From contig JBCFYV010000024.1 of assembly GCA_039000515.1 (NCBI GenBank), forward strand, positions 11,028,969 to 11,092,968: a stretch of DNA of 64,000 nucleotides. Reading direction: 5' to 3'. Origin of the DNA: Timema cristinae (taxonomy: Eukaryota; Arthropoda; Insecta; Phasmatodea; Timematidae). Position 1 is the first letter of the stretch. Each line of letters starts with the position of its first letter. The translations under genes were made by a program, and so were the position numbers. Shown piece by piece: positions 9,200 through 22,165 of the stretch. A model generated the notes under the pieces. That model had not been told where the DNA came from and did not search any database. It was given only the letters and a program-made list of their open reading frames with translations.

Positions 9200-12100
9200 C
9201 TTGTTTTTAGTGCCAACTTCTGTCAATTTATTTCAAGTTTGGGACAGTTTTATTCCTAAATAGGCTTAAGATTAGAAACTTGTTAGAAACTATAAGATTT
9301 TTTGAAATTCAATATGTACCTATAGGAAAATATAATCATTTTAATTCAAGAAAAACCTTTTCTATAGTAACAGAAATTTTTAAATACTCTAAAACCAAAA
9401 AGATACTGTAACTTTTTATAATTCAAAATAATGTGCAGGAGCTAGCAAGTTTTTTGTCATTGATAGTTTGCATTTTGAACACAGTAGTGCTTTATTCACA
9501 AAACTATAGTAGTGCGTGCTCTTTGATTTGGACAACTCATCCTAATTGTGTGGGCACTGACATTTTCATAATATTTTTAAAATAAAAAAAGTGTATGTTT
9601 AAACTGGGGTTTAAACGACGCTACAGTGCATTATGGCTTTTTTGGTTTTGCCTGACAGCTAGTAAAAGTTACCAGACCCAAATTATGTATCCCTACGCAA
9701 ACCATATGATCTGCAAAAACTAATATTACAGTTTTATTTTTTTTTTTAGTTTGTATTTAATATTAGCCTTGATATGATTTGGGTTAGGCCTAGTATTAAT
9801 TGTTAATTTTTATAAGTAAATATTAATCACTCATAAAAAATAGACCTCAAATTTGTTAAAATTGCTAGGGTTGAGTAATTTATTGTAGCCTACTCCTTTA
9901 AATTTTAAGGGAAATTGGATTAGAAAGTAGCCTACCAACAACAAGGGAGGGTGTGCCAAAACTTGTACATTGGCTATAAGAATTTTTTAGATAAAATATT
10001 GAATAATGAATAGTTTTACTTTGTTATTCTACTCACAAGGGCATGTAAAATCATACTTATCGACATAAAAATAATTTGAAACTTTTTTTTAATCTACACG
10101 ATTACAAAAAGAGAGGAAAATATTGACTACATGTGTTTTTTACCTTTGCCCATCATATTGTTTGTTTGGTTAATTTCTTTATGCATGAAAAGTCAGCTTT
10201 ATTTATATGTAGGTTTTAAAGCAGTTTTTTCTCCTTTTTTAGTATAAACATCGCAAACTATTAAAACCTAACCTTTCCAAGAACCAAAAAATGAAAAACA
10301 AAACAATTGACAAATATTTGCTTTGACTTTTGTGATACATTCTGTAGATGACCCGACTAACAGTTATCTCTTGTAAAAATCATCAAGCTTCTACAGATAC
10401 TCCAGGCGTCGTTTGTTTATTTATGATTTTTTACAAGACTTTTAACTTGCTCCAAATTTTCTTGTACTTTACTTCACAGAGTTTTATCGAATACTTTAAA
10501 AATCCCTAAAAATTGAGGTTTAGCCTAGTGGTCAACACAACACAATCCTGGGATTAAAATATATTATTTTTTCAATCTTGATTTCACAGACTTTGATTTT
10601 ATAATAATGAGAAACACTCGTTATTTTTTTTTTTTATCACAAGCTTCAAAATTATAGTGGAAAAATAATTTTTTAAAATCACTAAAAATTATCTATTTTC
10701 CGAGGATAACGCTAAAACACTGAACTAATATTCACAAAAGAACACACGGAATACTAGGTAGCTGAATTAATATTAAAAACGGACACTATTTTATTAACAT
10801 TTGTAGTAAACTTACTAACAATATTTTAGATACGCCTACATACTCAAACATAAAGTATGTTTTTTCCCTTTATTTCCAAACCATTTATTTATGTTGGAGA
10901 TATGCGAGGCCAGTTTAAAATAAAAATAACAGAAATGATACATTAAATGTGTAATTTCACGCTCTATTTAACCTGTAATTGCCACAAGAGTTAAAGAAAA
11001 ACTAGAATGAATTTACTAGACCTTTTTTTCTTAAATTTAATTATGGAAAGTAAATTCTACTGTAATCCTCAGGGAAGTATTGTTAAAAGTGATTGATAAT
11101 TATTTTTAGTGATAATAATAGTAATTACTTAGCAAATAATAATTATTTCCAAATTGTTGACAAAAGTTACTTTGTCAATGTTGGCATTACGGGATAGCAT
11201 CTGCAAAGCTTCTGCTAGCTGTCATGTAAAACCAAAGAAGTGCTAACGCCACTGTACACACGTTGAGTGTTATGTCACTAAAACTTTTTTTAGGATTTTA
11301 CTGTTGATTGTAAGTATTTAATATATTTGCCTACAAAAAAAACTCTTTAGTAAGGACTGTGTTTATTACTCTTGATTTTATTAATATTAATTTGAGTTGG
11401 GTTTTTATAACATTTAGTAGATTGTTATATTCACAATTTCACTCTCTTAGTTACTTCAAATTTTTATTGACTTGTGCAAACTCATTCATTATTCCACAGT
11501 CAATTTGTTCCCAAGGTTTCGCGTTATGTCGAATGTTGGTTAAATATGATGTGTTTTTGACATATAATATGTTATTTGGGTAAGGCAACTACTAGAATTA
11601 TTGAAGTAAGCTTTATTAAAAATTTAATTAGCACATAAAATAAGTAAAAATTAGGTTTAAAAAAAAACCAGTTAAATCAGATTTTTTATTCTTTGAATGA
11701 TACAATAATAAGGAAAAATGAAAGTGTAAAAAAAAATAAATATTTCAAATTGAGAAAGCGTTTCTCTCTTATAGAAAATAGTATAAAGTTAAAAGTAAAT
11801 ATAATAAAGTGGACAGTATTAATTGTTATAATAAATAATGATTAGCTGGGAAGGTTTTTTAACTTAAAAAATCTGGAGGGGGTTGACATTAAACTGTACA
11901 TTGCAGCTATTTAAAATACACAAATGATTATCTTTTTTTGGATAATGTAATGATGCTGTTACAAGAAATGAAGAAATTTACTAGAGGTTAGTAAGGAAAT
12001 AGGCTTATAATGTGAACGATGAAAAGAATATGTATATGATCACACACAGAACATAGATTGATGACGTTAATTTAGAGATCACTTTGAACAAATATCATTC

Positions 12101-12280
12101 AAATAGTTAACGAGTTTTATATATTTAGTAACAATTTTAACTACAACAACGGTTTTTAGAGTGAAAATTAAGAAAATAATACTATCAGGAAATTTTTTGC
12201 TGTTACTTGGTCAGTAAAATGGTTGACGGGCTTGCCTGCTTTCATAGGAATGTAAAACTCTGATAATACTAAACATTAAT
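9200..12280. other. AT-rich calpain intron sequence, nothing recognised
   Basis: Part of the 7467-14920 interval between calpain exons. Apart from simple A/T runs no exon, RNA or mobile element could be supported. Confidence 0.4.
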
Positions 12281-12284
12281 TTTT

Positions 12285-13640
12285 CTAGTTGTTCTATATG
12301 GGAGTGAAACATAGTCTCTTACCTTATATGGCAAAAAAAACCCAAACAAAACAAGGTGTTCAAATACAAAATAAGATGAATCTACTAGGGGGAATGAGGT
12401 TAAGTATTGAAAGTTACATACCCTTGTACTCATCACAAGACATTGTTAGGATAATCAAGTCTTGGAAGATTCTGGAGAGTAGGACATGCATTGCGAATGG
12501 GGAATCTAGAACCGTGTTCAGGCTATTTACTCACAAACTTGATGGGAGGATAACATAAGAATAGATCTGAAGAGATAGATAGAGTGTAATGAGGTGGACT
12601 GGATATAACTAGCTCAAGATAGAGATAGGGTGTAATGAGATGGACTGGATATAACTAGCTCAAGATACAGATAGGGTGTAATGAGATGGACTGGATAGAA
12701 CTAGCTCAAGATAGAGATGGGGTGTAAGGAGGTGAACTGGATTTGAACTAGCTCAAGAGAGAGATAGGGTGTAATGAGGTGGACTGGATAGAAACTAGCT
12801 CAAGAAAGAGATAGGGTGTATGATGTGGACTGGATAAACTAGCCAAGAGAGAGAGAGGGTGTGATGAGGTGGACTAGATAGAACTAGCTCAAGAAAGAGA
12901 TAGGGTGTAATGATGTTGACCAGATAGAACTAGCTCAAGAGAGAGATAGGGTGTAATGATGTGGACCAGATAGAACTAGCTCAAGAAAGAGATAGGGGGT
13001 AATGATGTGGACTGATATAACTAGCTCAAGATAGGGATAGGGTGTAATGATGTGGACCAATAGAACTAGCTCAGAAAGAGATAGGGTGTGAGGATTTAGA
13101 CCAGATAGAACTAGCTCAAGAGAGAGATAGGTGTGAGGATGTGGACTGGATAGACTAGCTCAAGAGAGAGATAGGGTGTAATGATGTGGATGGATATAAC
13201 TAGCTCAAGATAGGGATAGGGTGTAATGATGTGGACCATATGAACTAGCTCAAGAAAGAGATAGGGTGTGAGGATTTAGACCAGATAGAACTAGCTCAAT
13301 AGAGAGATAGGGTGTGATGAGGTGGACTGGATATAACTAGCTCAAATAGAGATAGGGTGTAATGAGGTGGACTGGATATAACTAGCTCAAGGGAGAGATA
13401 GGGTGTAATGAGGTGGACCAGATAGAACTAGCTCAAGAGAGAGATAGGGTGTAATGATGTGGACCAGATAGAACTAGCTCAAGAGAGAGAGAGGGTGTGA
13501 TGAGGTGGACCAGATAGAACTAGCTCAAGAAAGATATAGGGTGTAATGAGGTGGACCAGATAGAACTAGCTCAAGAGAGAGATAGGTTGTGAAGTTTTGT
13601 AAGTGCAGCAATGAACTTTTGAGCTCTTAATGCCATTAAG
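12285..13640 (+). pseudogene. LINE reverse-transcriptase C-terminal remnant, interrupted by its own minisatellite
   Basis: 12285-12560 encodes a degenerate C-terminal tail of an RTE/CR1-like LINE ORF: an LYGxExW-like start (LYMGVKH), then DIVRIIKSW and ESRTCIANGESRT, similar to the common IVRxIKSRRLRWAGHVAR stretch. After the tandem array the similarity resumes with ERDRL, FVSAAMNF and NAIK, the family's usual LAQDRDRWR...AAMNLRVP ending. The array therefore sits inside, and derives from, this LINE fragment. Frameshifts and stops make it non-functional. Confidence 0.65.
12565..13588 (+). repeat. 46-bp minisatellite derived from LINE coding sequence, ~22 copies
   Basis: Units share GGGTGTAATGA, GTGGACTGGATA or GTGGACCAGATA, and AACTAGCTCAAGA. 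Copies differ by substitutions and 1-bp indels. Read in one phase a unit encodes CNEVDWI and LAQDRDR, matching the LINE C-terminal motif (usually DWI.LAQDRDRWR) that flanks the array on both sides. Period 46 is not a multiple of three, so the array cannot be a protein repeat. Confidence 0.9.
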
Positions 13641-13912
13641 TAAGTAATGTAGATTAAATTGCAAGTCAAGTTATACTAAATAGTTTGCCACCTAACTATG
13701 TTTGAGCTATCTCTATTCAGTCCACCTCATTATTGCCTCATCTCTCTAAGGTATATTCTAATGTTATCCTTCCATCTGCATCTAGGTCTTCCTTTGTCTC
13801 TTCCATTGAGTTTGCCAGTCAACGCCTTGAACATGGTTCTTTATTATGGAACTGGAAACTAAAAATATATTGCTCATTGCATTATATTTACTTTAACTTA
13901 GGGGAGCTTTCC

Positions 13913-14207
13913 TTGTAAAACTAATGAACACCTCTCAATAGTGAATTATTCTTTATAGCGAACAGTTTCAATTTCCCCAGAAAAACTAAACAGGCTCTCT
14001 TGTTGAAATAATTTCCCAGTAACGGATGTGAACACTGCTATAGAGCACATCTATGCTTAAACATATCTAAACACTGGACAAGAATTGAAAAAAACCAGTC
14101 CATATTCCGTATCTACCGTGGGAATATCCAGAATTCAATTCTCTCCCCTCTAGGAAAAGTTCCTAAAATAGACTGGAAGGTGTCCGCTATTAGGAAATTT
14201 CACTGTA
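13913..14207. mobile_element. pogo/Tc1-mariner-type MITE, copy 1
   Basis: Right end reads TGTCCGCTATTAGGAAATTTCACTGTA, in family style TACAGTGAAA...TAGCGGACA inverted. The left end has the related AATGAACACCTCTCAATAG. Interior CCCCAGAAAAACTAAACAGG matches copy 2 at 17862-18195. No transposase. Confidence 0.6.
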
Positions 14208-14920
14208 ATACCAGCTCGATAACAAAGAACACCTGTCTCAATTTTTTATCATTATTGTTTTCACATCTCCATTTTTTCTTATAATTGTATCCTTTTAGAA
14301 TAAACATCAAATTTATCTAATTTTTTTTAATATTTATCTACTTTGTTTACTCATCTGTGCGTCGGCTTACTAGGAACACCGTTTATTATGTTTAAATTGG
14401 CATTTGCTGCTACTCGTTGTAAGTCCGCAATCATGTAACTACAAAACTGTAAGTTGAGGACTTTAAAACATTAACTATGCATTAAAATTTTAATTTTATA
14501 TTGTAAAGTTAACATATTTTAAAACTTTCAACAATTATATTAGTTTAGATTATTTAGATCTACTTAATTAATGGCTGATAAATCTTACTTGAAACTGTCT
14601 GTGCTTTAATGAATAGGTTGATTTATACTTTATTGTTCAACTTGAATTAATATTATGCTTTAATTTCGCAGCAATATTAAGAAACTTTATTTCACTAAAA
14701 TATTAATGGCATGGTATATAAAAAAAAATTAAAATGCTTGTTTGATGGTATTTTTTTTAATGGTTCTTTATTTCTTTTCTATTTATTGATTCAAATAATA
14801 AATTAATATCAGGTTGTGTATCTTTTAAATTGTTGTTTGATGCTTTACACTAATAAAGTTTTCTTCAGTTTGTTTACTTGGTATGCAGTAGTCGCTCAAT
14901 TTGCCTGTTGGACACTTTAG

Positions 14921-14962
14921 GTGAAAGGACAAGTTGATATTGACGACGATATCCCAGCGCAT
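14921..14962 (+). CDS. Calpain 42-nt exon (possible cassette)
   Basis: Acceptor GACACTTTAG and donor CAT|GTAAGT enclose 42 nt encoding VKGQVDIDDDIPAH. It starts and ends in phase 0, so it can be skipped without shifting frame, joining the exon at 7466 to that at 23382. It is acidic, like the C2-like to EF-hand linker. Assignment to the calpain rests on strand, order and phase. The exon alone could be a chance match of splice sites. Confidence 0.5.
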
Positions 14963-14964
14963 GT

Positions 14965-16700
14965 AAGTTGGAGTGTTATTCTAGCAAACTGTGTTGCAAC
15001 CCATGCATCTTTTTTCTCCTCTCCCTCGTGCTTCCCTTATTGTGTGCTTCTTTGTGCCTTTGCAAATGTTACACTTTGGGGCGATAGAGTTTGTATATAA
15101 TCTCTTTTAACATTTACTTTAATTTACTTTAAGAAAGTCATGTCTATCAATAGATTGTAGGTTTCTAAAACATCTTTACATATTTGTGGAAATGTTTTAT
15201 TCTTGAGGACAGGTTCGACAGTATTTCCCGAATGTTTGCCAGTTATGTACTTCTTTTGGGCCGTTTCCTAAAACCATTCCTCTCCAGCTTTTGATACCTA
15301 AGAAAAAACAAACTAATACACGATTTTGTAATGTATAAGTGTGTTAAATATTACATTAATATTACTAAGAATGGTTGGGATATTTGCTAATAAATACGAC
15401 TTTACAATAATATCCATCTTATTTCATTGTATATACCTGTAATCACAGATTACCATCCTTTCCAATCATAGAACATAACATTCCTTCTTACTTTATAAAT
15501 AGTTTGATCCTAACATACAAGAAACCCATTCACCTTCTTTTAGTTTACAATTTTAATCTTTTAGTGGGTGTGTAATTCTTTTAGATTTCCTAAGGATCCC
15601 CCCCATCCTTAATACTTACTATCAGCTGGTGAATTGTTTTTCATTAGGATATTCCACACAGTCAAATTGTTTTAACTGCCTCCTGTTTGGAGTTTCAGTA
15701 TCACTTGCTTGAGAAGCAACATTTTCCTTTGAACAAGCTATAACATAACATGGGTTTGGACCAGCAGACCCCAAATCAAACGCATTTCTTTTAAAATCTT
15801 GCGTACTTACATACTTTTTTTTAAAAAGGTCAACATGTAGGCCTACACATTGAATTTTCCCATTTACCTGGACAGAAATCAAAACTTAACTTATTGCTTT
15901 CACAACAATCCATTTTTTGAAATTCCATTATTTCCTTTCAATTTTAATCGGTACCTTTTGCCTTGGAAAAATAAACATCAACCACTTTACCAGTTTCAAC
16001 TATTTTGAGTCACGTCCGTCAATTTTACAAATATTTGGCTTCACGTTAATAATTGTGCTCTGGGCTTATGTTTAAAAATAACTTTTGCATCTGTTGTGGA
16101 GCTAGATGTATAAGCAGATAAAAACTACTAAACTCTGCCTCATGTTGGATTGTTTGATAGTCTCTTACAGCTTGTTACGTGTTGTGACTGTTTAGTGAAG
16201 CCATATTTAAGCTTGCGCATGCGCATCACATATTTTTGGCAGACAATGCAGTCGAGCCATACCTGATATAAGTTTGGAACACACATGTGACTTCATCACT
16301 TGTATTTTTATTGTACTAATTAATGTATGTTTTCTTGTGTTAGTTTGTTTTATTTACCATTCACTTGACCCATGGTGATACTTCTGTCTCTTACTAAGAC
16401 TAAATCATTTGTAGAAAAAGTTAGCCCACTGTCAAAAACCGATTCATAAGTAGGCCAAAAATTTCAAAATGTTCTCTAAGTTTTTCCATTGTTGTAATAC
16501 AAGTTAATCTTTCCATTACTTAAGCATGTATTTAGAAAAGCTGTCTTACAGTAACAAATTTTAACATTCTTATATTTCCGAAAAATCACTGTGAACTTTC
16601 TCCCAACATTTTGAGGCCTTTGGCCAACTAACTGTTTGCTGTGTCCTCTACATTCTGATTTTACTGACAATTTTCACAGCACAAGGCCAACGCTCCCAAA
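14965..16700. other. AT-rich calpain intron sequence, nothing firm
   Basis: No recognised element. An 86-codon minus ORF at 15622-15882 has no family likeness and no splice context. An NRF-1-like palindrome lies at 16214-16225. Confidence 0.35.
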
Positions 16701-16714
16701 TCTGCACATAAATA

Positions 16715-16965
16715 TTGCATCTTGCTACCTGTTCAGGCTATACGCTTATGTACTAATTACAACAATGTGTTATGGATTTAGGAAGGTGAATTTTAGAGTA
16801 AATGTACCCACATTTGTATGGAGGAAGAATGGAAAACCATTAAGTAAAAACCACCCACAGTACACACAATCTAAATTTAAAACCTTGATCTATATCATTG
16901 GCAGTTTAGTATAACACAATAGTGAAGTCTTAGACCATACGGCCACCGAAGCGGGTTGCATCTAT
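16715..16965 (-). repeat. SINE family 1 copy
   Basis: Left end GCTACCTGTTCAGGCTATACGC is the inverted tail. The middle has CCCACATTTGTATGGAGG and ACCACCCACAGTACAC. The right end AGACCATACGGCCACCGAAG is the inverted tRNA head. Confidence 0.7.
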
Positions 16966-17861
16966 ACTAGCCACCAAAATACTCCTCGCTGACATTTTCA
17001 CTCTAATCACACTGGGGTAATGGTCATGTAAGAAATACAAAACCTGTCTCTTAGTGTTTTTTTTTATCCCATGTTACACATCCATTTTAATAGATAGCTC
17101 ATTTCTTCTGCTGAAATAATGTTTTAAATTTCCAACTTCTACATAGTTGGGACAACCATACACTTTTGATAACACAATGTCAAATTTTGTACATTAGCAA
17201 TAGTATCTAAACTGTGCACTGGTTCCTCACTGTAAAACACACATTCTTGATCTACACATTCATACTTTCTCTATATCTTGAAAACATATCTGCATTCTGA
17301 ACATCTTTCGTGTATTTTATTTGATAATCAGATGTTGCTAAAATTAAAGCCTATCTTTGTAATCCTGCAGCAGCCTAGGTTGGTACCCCTTCTTTATACC
17401 ATATTCATTTCTGTAATGGCTGTTCAGTTGTAATAATTGATAACTTATGGCCATAACATATTTGTGAAATTTGCGAACAGTAAATACAATTGCTAAACCC
17501 TCTCTCTCTACCTCTCCCCCCACCCCCTGCCCCCTCGAGAATAGTTTTTTCTGAACACTACTAAGGACTCATTTCATAGTCTAATTGAGTACGTCACACA
17601 TGTGACACTAGACTAAATACATGACACCTACCTAAACGTGAATGAAATGGGCCAGTTTTGTTATGAAACTAGCCCATTTATTCTGATCTAGATAGGTGTG
17701 TCCTGTATTTGGTATAATGTCGCACTTAAAACATACTCAAGCTGACTATAAAACTGGCCTTAAGTGTTGAACTTGAAAAACATAACTGCTCCTTCCTCAG
17801 AATTCACTACACTACTCAAAACAACACCTATCCTATATGCTAACACATCTGAAACTAATAC

Positions 17862-18195
17862 TACAGTGAATCTTCCTTAATGGACACCTCTGAAGTGGAT
17901 GCCTCTTTGTAATGGACAGTTTAAATTTCCCAGCCAAAATGACACAGGCTCTTGTGGTGAACTAAACAACCTCTTAGTAACAAACCTTTTCACCAACCAA
18001 CACGGACACTTCTAGAGACTCATATTTATGCAAATCACTCTCTAAGCGTGGACAAAAATTGAGAACACCAGTCTATATACATTATTTTACTGTAGGAATG
18101 TAAGGGATGCCACTATCTCGCGTGAAGTGTGAGCAGTCTTTTCTTCCATCCTCTAGGAATGTTTCTAAAATAACCATTTACTGCGGTACTTTCAG
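17862..18195. mobile_element. pogo/Tc1-mariner-type MITE, copy 2
   Basis: Starts TACAGTGAATCTTCC, then AATGGACACCTC and TAATGGACAG, the classic doubled GGACA motif of these TIRs. Interior sequence aligns with copy 1, including CCTCTAGGAA near the right end. The right terminus is degraded. Confidence 0.55.
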
Positions 18196-18669
18196 GTCGT
18201 ACCTCCCGCCCTTCCGAGCCATTGAGGGCGAGGGAAGGGGTGGGTTTCCAGCAGTTTAGACTCATGTGCCAGCCGGCAGAATATGATAAGTAAATAACTA
18301 CAAAGAAAAATAAGGCTCTGATATAAGTTGCATGAATGCACAATCACTATCCTGATTGCTTGTATGCATTCTGTAACTGACAACTGTTAAAGTTTGATAC
18401 ATAATAACTTATCATAAACAAGTATTTCAGTATGATGCTATATATTCATTAGATTAACTATTTAAGATAGTTTCCTATTATATCACTCAAAGGATTAAAG
18501 AAATTATAGAGAACAAAGGTCCATCTATACTTCCGTAATTTCTATTCAAGATCTGGGAAGCTACACTCAATTAGGAAGTCGCGCTGCAAATAAATATCAG
18601 GGGAAACCAAAATTTCACCCACATTCTATGAATCCTTGATTTGTTTCCTTTTTTTCTTTTCATGTTCCA

Positions 18670-18857
18670 ATAGAATCTCGGAAACTCGACACTTGATAAC
18701 TTGCCATGTGTGTGCACACAGAGTGGAACAGCTGTGCTGTGGGTTTTACAACTGCTGTGTTTGTTCGGTTTTCCAATTCAGTCATGTGGTATTGTTATAA
18801 AACACACTATCTCAGTCCACATTAAGTCAGTTTTTGAGTTTACGAGAGACTACTGTA
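18670..18857. mobile_element. pogo/Tigger-type MITE
   Basis: Left TAGAATCTCGGAAACTCGAC and right TGAGTTTACGAGAGACTACT are imperfect inverted repeats, with TA at the ends. About 190 bp, no coding capacity. Confidence 0.5.
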
Positions 18858-19198
18858 CTACTCTATGAACTATGCTTTGCTTTATTATTTTAGTTTCTAG
18901 ATTGTCTATCACTTTCATTTATGAAAACAGTTTTCTCATTTATAAATTAATTGAGTTATTCTCCTAATAATATTTGTATTAAAATGTTAGCTTGTTACAG
19001 ATTTGTTTTCACTTAAATCCATAATCGGCAAGGTTAAAATAATTCAAATGATAATAAGTGTTAGTCTTTTAAGTCTGAAATTCTGTAGTAAATAAATGTC
19101 CTATAGATCTTATTGTCTTAAGTTGAAATAGTGTTTACTAGCTGAAAAAACACTAGTTTATTCACTATAAGCTCTATATTTTTAAGGTGGTGCCTTAA

Positions 19199-20576
19199 CC
19201 CTCTCCCGGCACAAGCACTCACCATTAATTTGTTCTTCCTATCCAAATGCTCGAAAGCGCTCGTCGTATTTCGGAACTATCTATGCCATCTGTTGGGCTA
19301 TTTACTAACTATTTTATATTCAGTTGTTATTTTAATATCTCCTATCTATCTCTTATTAAATTTATTATTTTTCTTAGCGTTGTTTAGTTTTACTTTAGAA
19401 ATGGCCTCCCTTACAAGATGATATGATTGTTTTGGAGCTCCCTAAAGATGTATCTGGCAGTGAATCTGATAGTTCTGATGATATCAATATTGCTATTGAG
19501 TGTAATAATGATTAATAAAGCTCCTGAATTATTTGATATCATTGATGATGACCTGAAAAACAATTTAATGGTGGTGGTGATTGTGCTGGTGCTGTAAGGT
19601 GTTTTCAACCACCTTTGTTGACATTTACTGACAGGCTACAATTTGATGTTCCAAATGGATATGTGGGAAATAGTAGTCCTGTGCATGACTTACCTGTAAA
19701 GCTCTAATGAACTAGTTAGAGGTGACAGAAAAGTACTGCAGTTAGGTAATGTGGTACGACAACAGGGATATTTGTGTTTTGTTAATAAATTGTGACCCTA
19801 ATGGAAGTATGCCAGTACAAAGAGAAATTGGTAATGGAAATGAAAGGGTTTTATGGTTTCATGCTCTCTTTTCTTAGTCAAGTATACTAAATTTATGAGT
19901 GGTGAAGACAGAGCTGACCAGATAAGAAAGCTACTATTCTTGGGCAAAAAAAAAATTGTGGGTATATTTGTTGGATTTGTATTGAACACTGCCATTGTTA
20001 ACATTTCATAATCTGAAAAAATCAACCAGCATTATCAAGACATGGATATACAAAAAAATCATCAGACTTACACTTTACAAACAAATGATAGGAAACTTTT
20101 CTCGCGCAGAGGAGTTGGGAGAAAGAGAAGCCTCCCAGTTTATGTACCTTCATCAAAAAAAATCAACATAAAATAAAAACAAATGAAGGCAGAAATAAAA
20201 TTTGTCAAACTGTAGCAATAAAAAGAAAAGAGCACCTTCCGGTCAAAGCACCCAGACTTTACAGCAGTGTAAGGACTGTGACCTGCCCTTCAGCAGAATT
20301 GACGGTTTTCTTGAATACCGCCAGGAAAGGGAGTTGGAGTTGAAAACTAATTGCAAATATCAATTAAATAAATTGTTTATACTATAATATATAGCTCCTT
20401 ATAATGCAATAGATCCCTAATATAATAAGTTGTTTCTAAAAAATTTCAACGTAATATGTTAATTACATCCTGAGTTATTGCTTATAGCATAGACTCATGT
20501 GCAAATGTTCATGTTATCAAGAATAAAGGGGATAGTGGGGGGGAATTGAGCTCTTATAATAGGGCCGGGAAAAGGG
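19199..20576 (+). mobile_element. piggyBac element, degraded, TTAA target duplication
   Basis: TTAA at 19195-19198 and 20577-20580 flank inverted ends CCCTCTCCCGGC and GCCGGGAAAAGGG, typical of piggyBac. At 1378 bp it is shorter than an autonomous copy (about 2-3 kb). Coding remnants: the acidic N-terminus around 19420-19510 (LELPKDVSGSESDSSDD), and a C-terminal Cys-rich tail at 20202-20330 (CKDCDLPF, then LEYRQE in place of the usual CF..YH). The DDD catalytic core is missing or unrecognisable, so it is immobile on its own. Confidence 0.85.
20202..20387 (+). pseudogene. piggyBac transposase C-terminal remnant
   Basis: 61-codon ORF with NCSNKKKRAPSGQST, TLQQCKDCDLPF and FLEYRQE. It corresponds to the zinc-binding tail of piggyBac transposases that recognises the element ends, but lacks several of the usual Cys/His residues. 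Confidence 0.6.
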
Positions 20577-21024
20577 TTAAACTAGAATGTATTTAGTATT
20601 TATAATTGTACATTCTCTGCGGCTAGTCTCAAAGAGTTTTTGTTCATGTGGATAGTTAAACATTAGCATAACTAGGTCAAAAGTAGGGGAGAGGGAAGGA
20701 GGGGGATGAACCTACTTTAAGTAGAAGACCCTTAACAAATTTAAATAAAGAATGATCTGATCTATTACTCCAAGAACTCTTAAGGTAGTCATAGAGTTTA
20801 GTTGAGTTTATAAAAAGAGAATCAAAGCAGTGTACAGTGATGCTTATAATCAACCGTGATTGATTCCCCAAATATTTAGCTGGATGAAATTTAAACCAAC
20901 GATTGATTCATTTGTTAGAGCGCACAGTTGGTACTGCTAGTTGTAAAGCCTTCACTTTGCCATATCCAATAAATTTTTTGGTGTGGTTCAAGACACAAGA
21001 TTTTTGTGTGTGTTCATCGTGTTT

Positions 21025-21240
21025 TACTACCTGTTCAGGCTACACACAATGTTTTTACTAATGGGTTAGAGATGAGGTAGGTAAAAATTTAGAGGAAGTG
21101 TATCTGCATTTGTGTGCAGGGAGATTGAAAAATCACCATCAGTACACCCGACTGGGATTTGAGCCACATTATTCCTTTCCTCAGAAGTCCGTCTATTGTG
21201 AGACTATCTATCACCTTAGACCATATGATCACTGAATTGA
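21025..21240 (-). repeat. SINE family 1 copy, degraded
   Basis: TTTTACTACCTGTTCAGGCT at left (inverted tail), CAGTACACCCGACTGGGATT in the head, ending AGACCATATGATCACTGAAT. Confidence 0.6.
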
Positions 21241-21392
21241 CTTTGAAACTTTTTAAATAGGTTTTCTTTATTTCTGTTAGTTATAAGTACCTACATATTA
21301 AGTCTCTCTCACACACATTTCTCTTATAAGATAATCGTCAACATTTCTAAACATTATCGTTAATATTAGTTAGCTAAGGTGTTGGATGCCAA

Positions 21393-21640
21393 ATTCCAAA
21401 CTAAGTTGGTAGTATGTTTGTCTACTGAGCTAAGGGTCCGGTTCAATCCCCGACATGGCCGAAATATTTATCATTGGTGAAATGTGAGTTTCCCCTTACA
21501 CAGAGATTAATTAACGGCTGAGGACTAGATGTTGTGTCTGTCCTAGTCTTAGGCTAGATTATAAGGCATAATGAAACTATAACAAGCCTAGCAAGCCACA
21601 GGCTTGAAACAATAATGGATGTAAAAAAATATTTGGTATT
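21393..21640 (+). repeat. SINE family 3 copy
   Basis: tRNA-like head with GTTGGTAGTATGTTTGTCTA and GGTTCAATCCCCGACATGGC, then the family body ATCATTGGTGAAATGTGAGT, ATTAACGGCTGAGGACTAGA and AGCCTAGCAAGCCACAGG. Matches 23044-23300 and 34374-34815. Confidence 0.75.
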
Positions 21641-21764
21641 GACAATTTGTGGAAAAGTGAAAAATCTTTAGATACACAAACTAGGACTAAAAGATAAATT
21701 ATTTTTACTATAAGAACAATTAATTTTCCTTAATTCATTAGAGCAATACTTGTCACTTGTCACC

Positions 21765-21807
21765 TTACCAAACCTAACCAAACCTAACCTAACCTAACCA
21801 AACCAAC
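21765..21807. repeat. CCTAA-like short repeat
   Basis: Mixed CCAAA/CCTAA pentamers, including AACCTAACCTAACC. TTAGG is the common arthropod telomere repeat. This is a short interstitial tract, possibly coincidental. Confidence 0.45.
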
Positions 21808-21974
21808 TACAAATAGGGGAATACATCCCATCCTCTTCAACCACGAGACAAACCAACACTACTGGTTTCAACAATATGTTATAATAAATAGTCTTACTCA
21901 GCTAAATTTTTTAAATATAAATATATCGTTTAAATATTTTGGTATTTAACAATCCACATTTTGAACTGACTGTT

Positions 21975-22165
21975 TATATCATCACACAACTTATAAACTA
22001 ACCTAAATATAGAACAAGACACAACACACAGCCCCCACCCGTTAATTTATATCATAAAGGGGGAACCTGCAATTCACCAATGGTTTTTTTTCCCCGGCCA
22101 TGCCAGGAATCAAACCTTGCCCTTAGTTCAGTAGTTTAGACATGCCACCACTGAGTTAGAGTGTT
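21975..22165 (-). repeat. SINE family 3 copy
   Basis: Inverted family body (CACCAATGGTTTTTTTTCCC, GGCCATGCCAGGAATC) and head, after AACTTATAAACTAACC. Confidence 0.6.

Noticed and set aside
15622..15882. 86-codon minus ORF in a calpain intron
   Set aside because: No recognised family, no splice or promoter context, and a length expected by chance in this much sequence.
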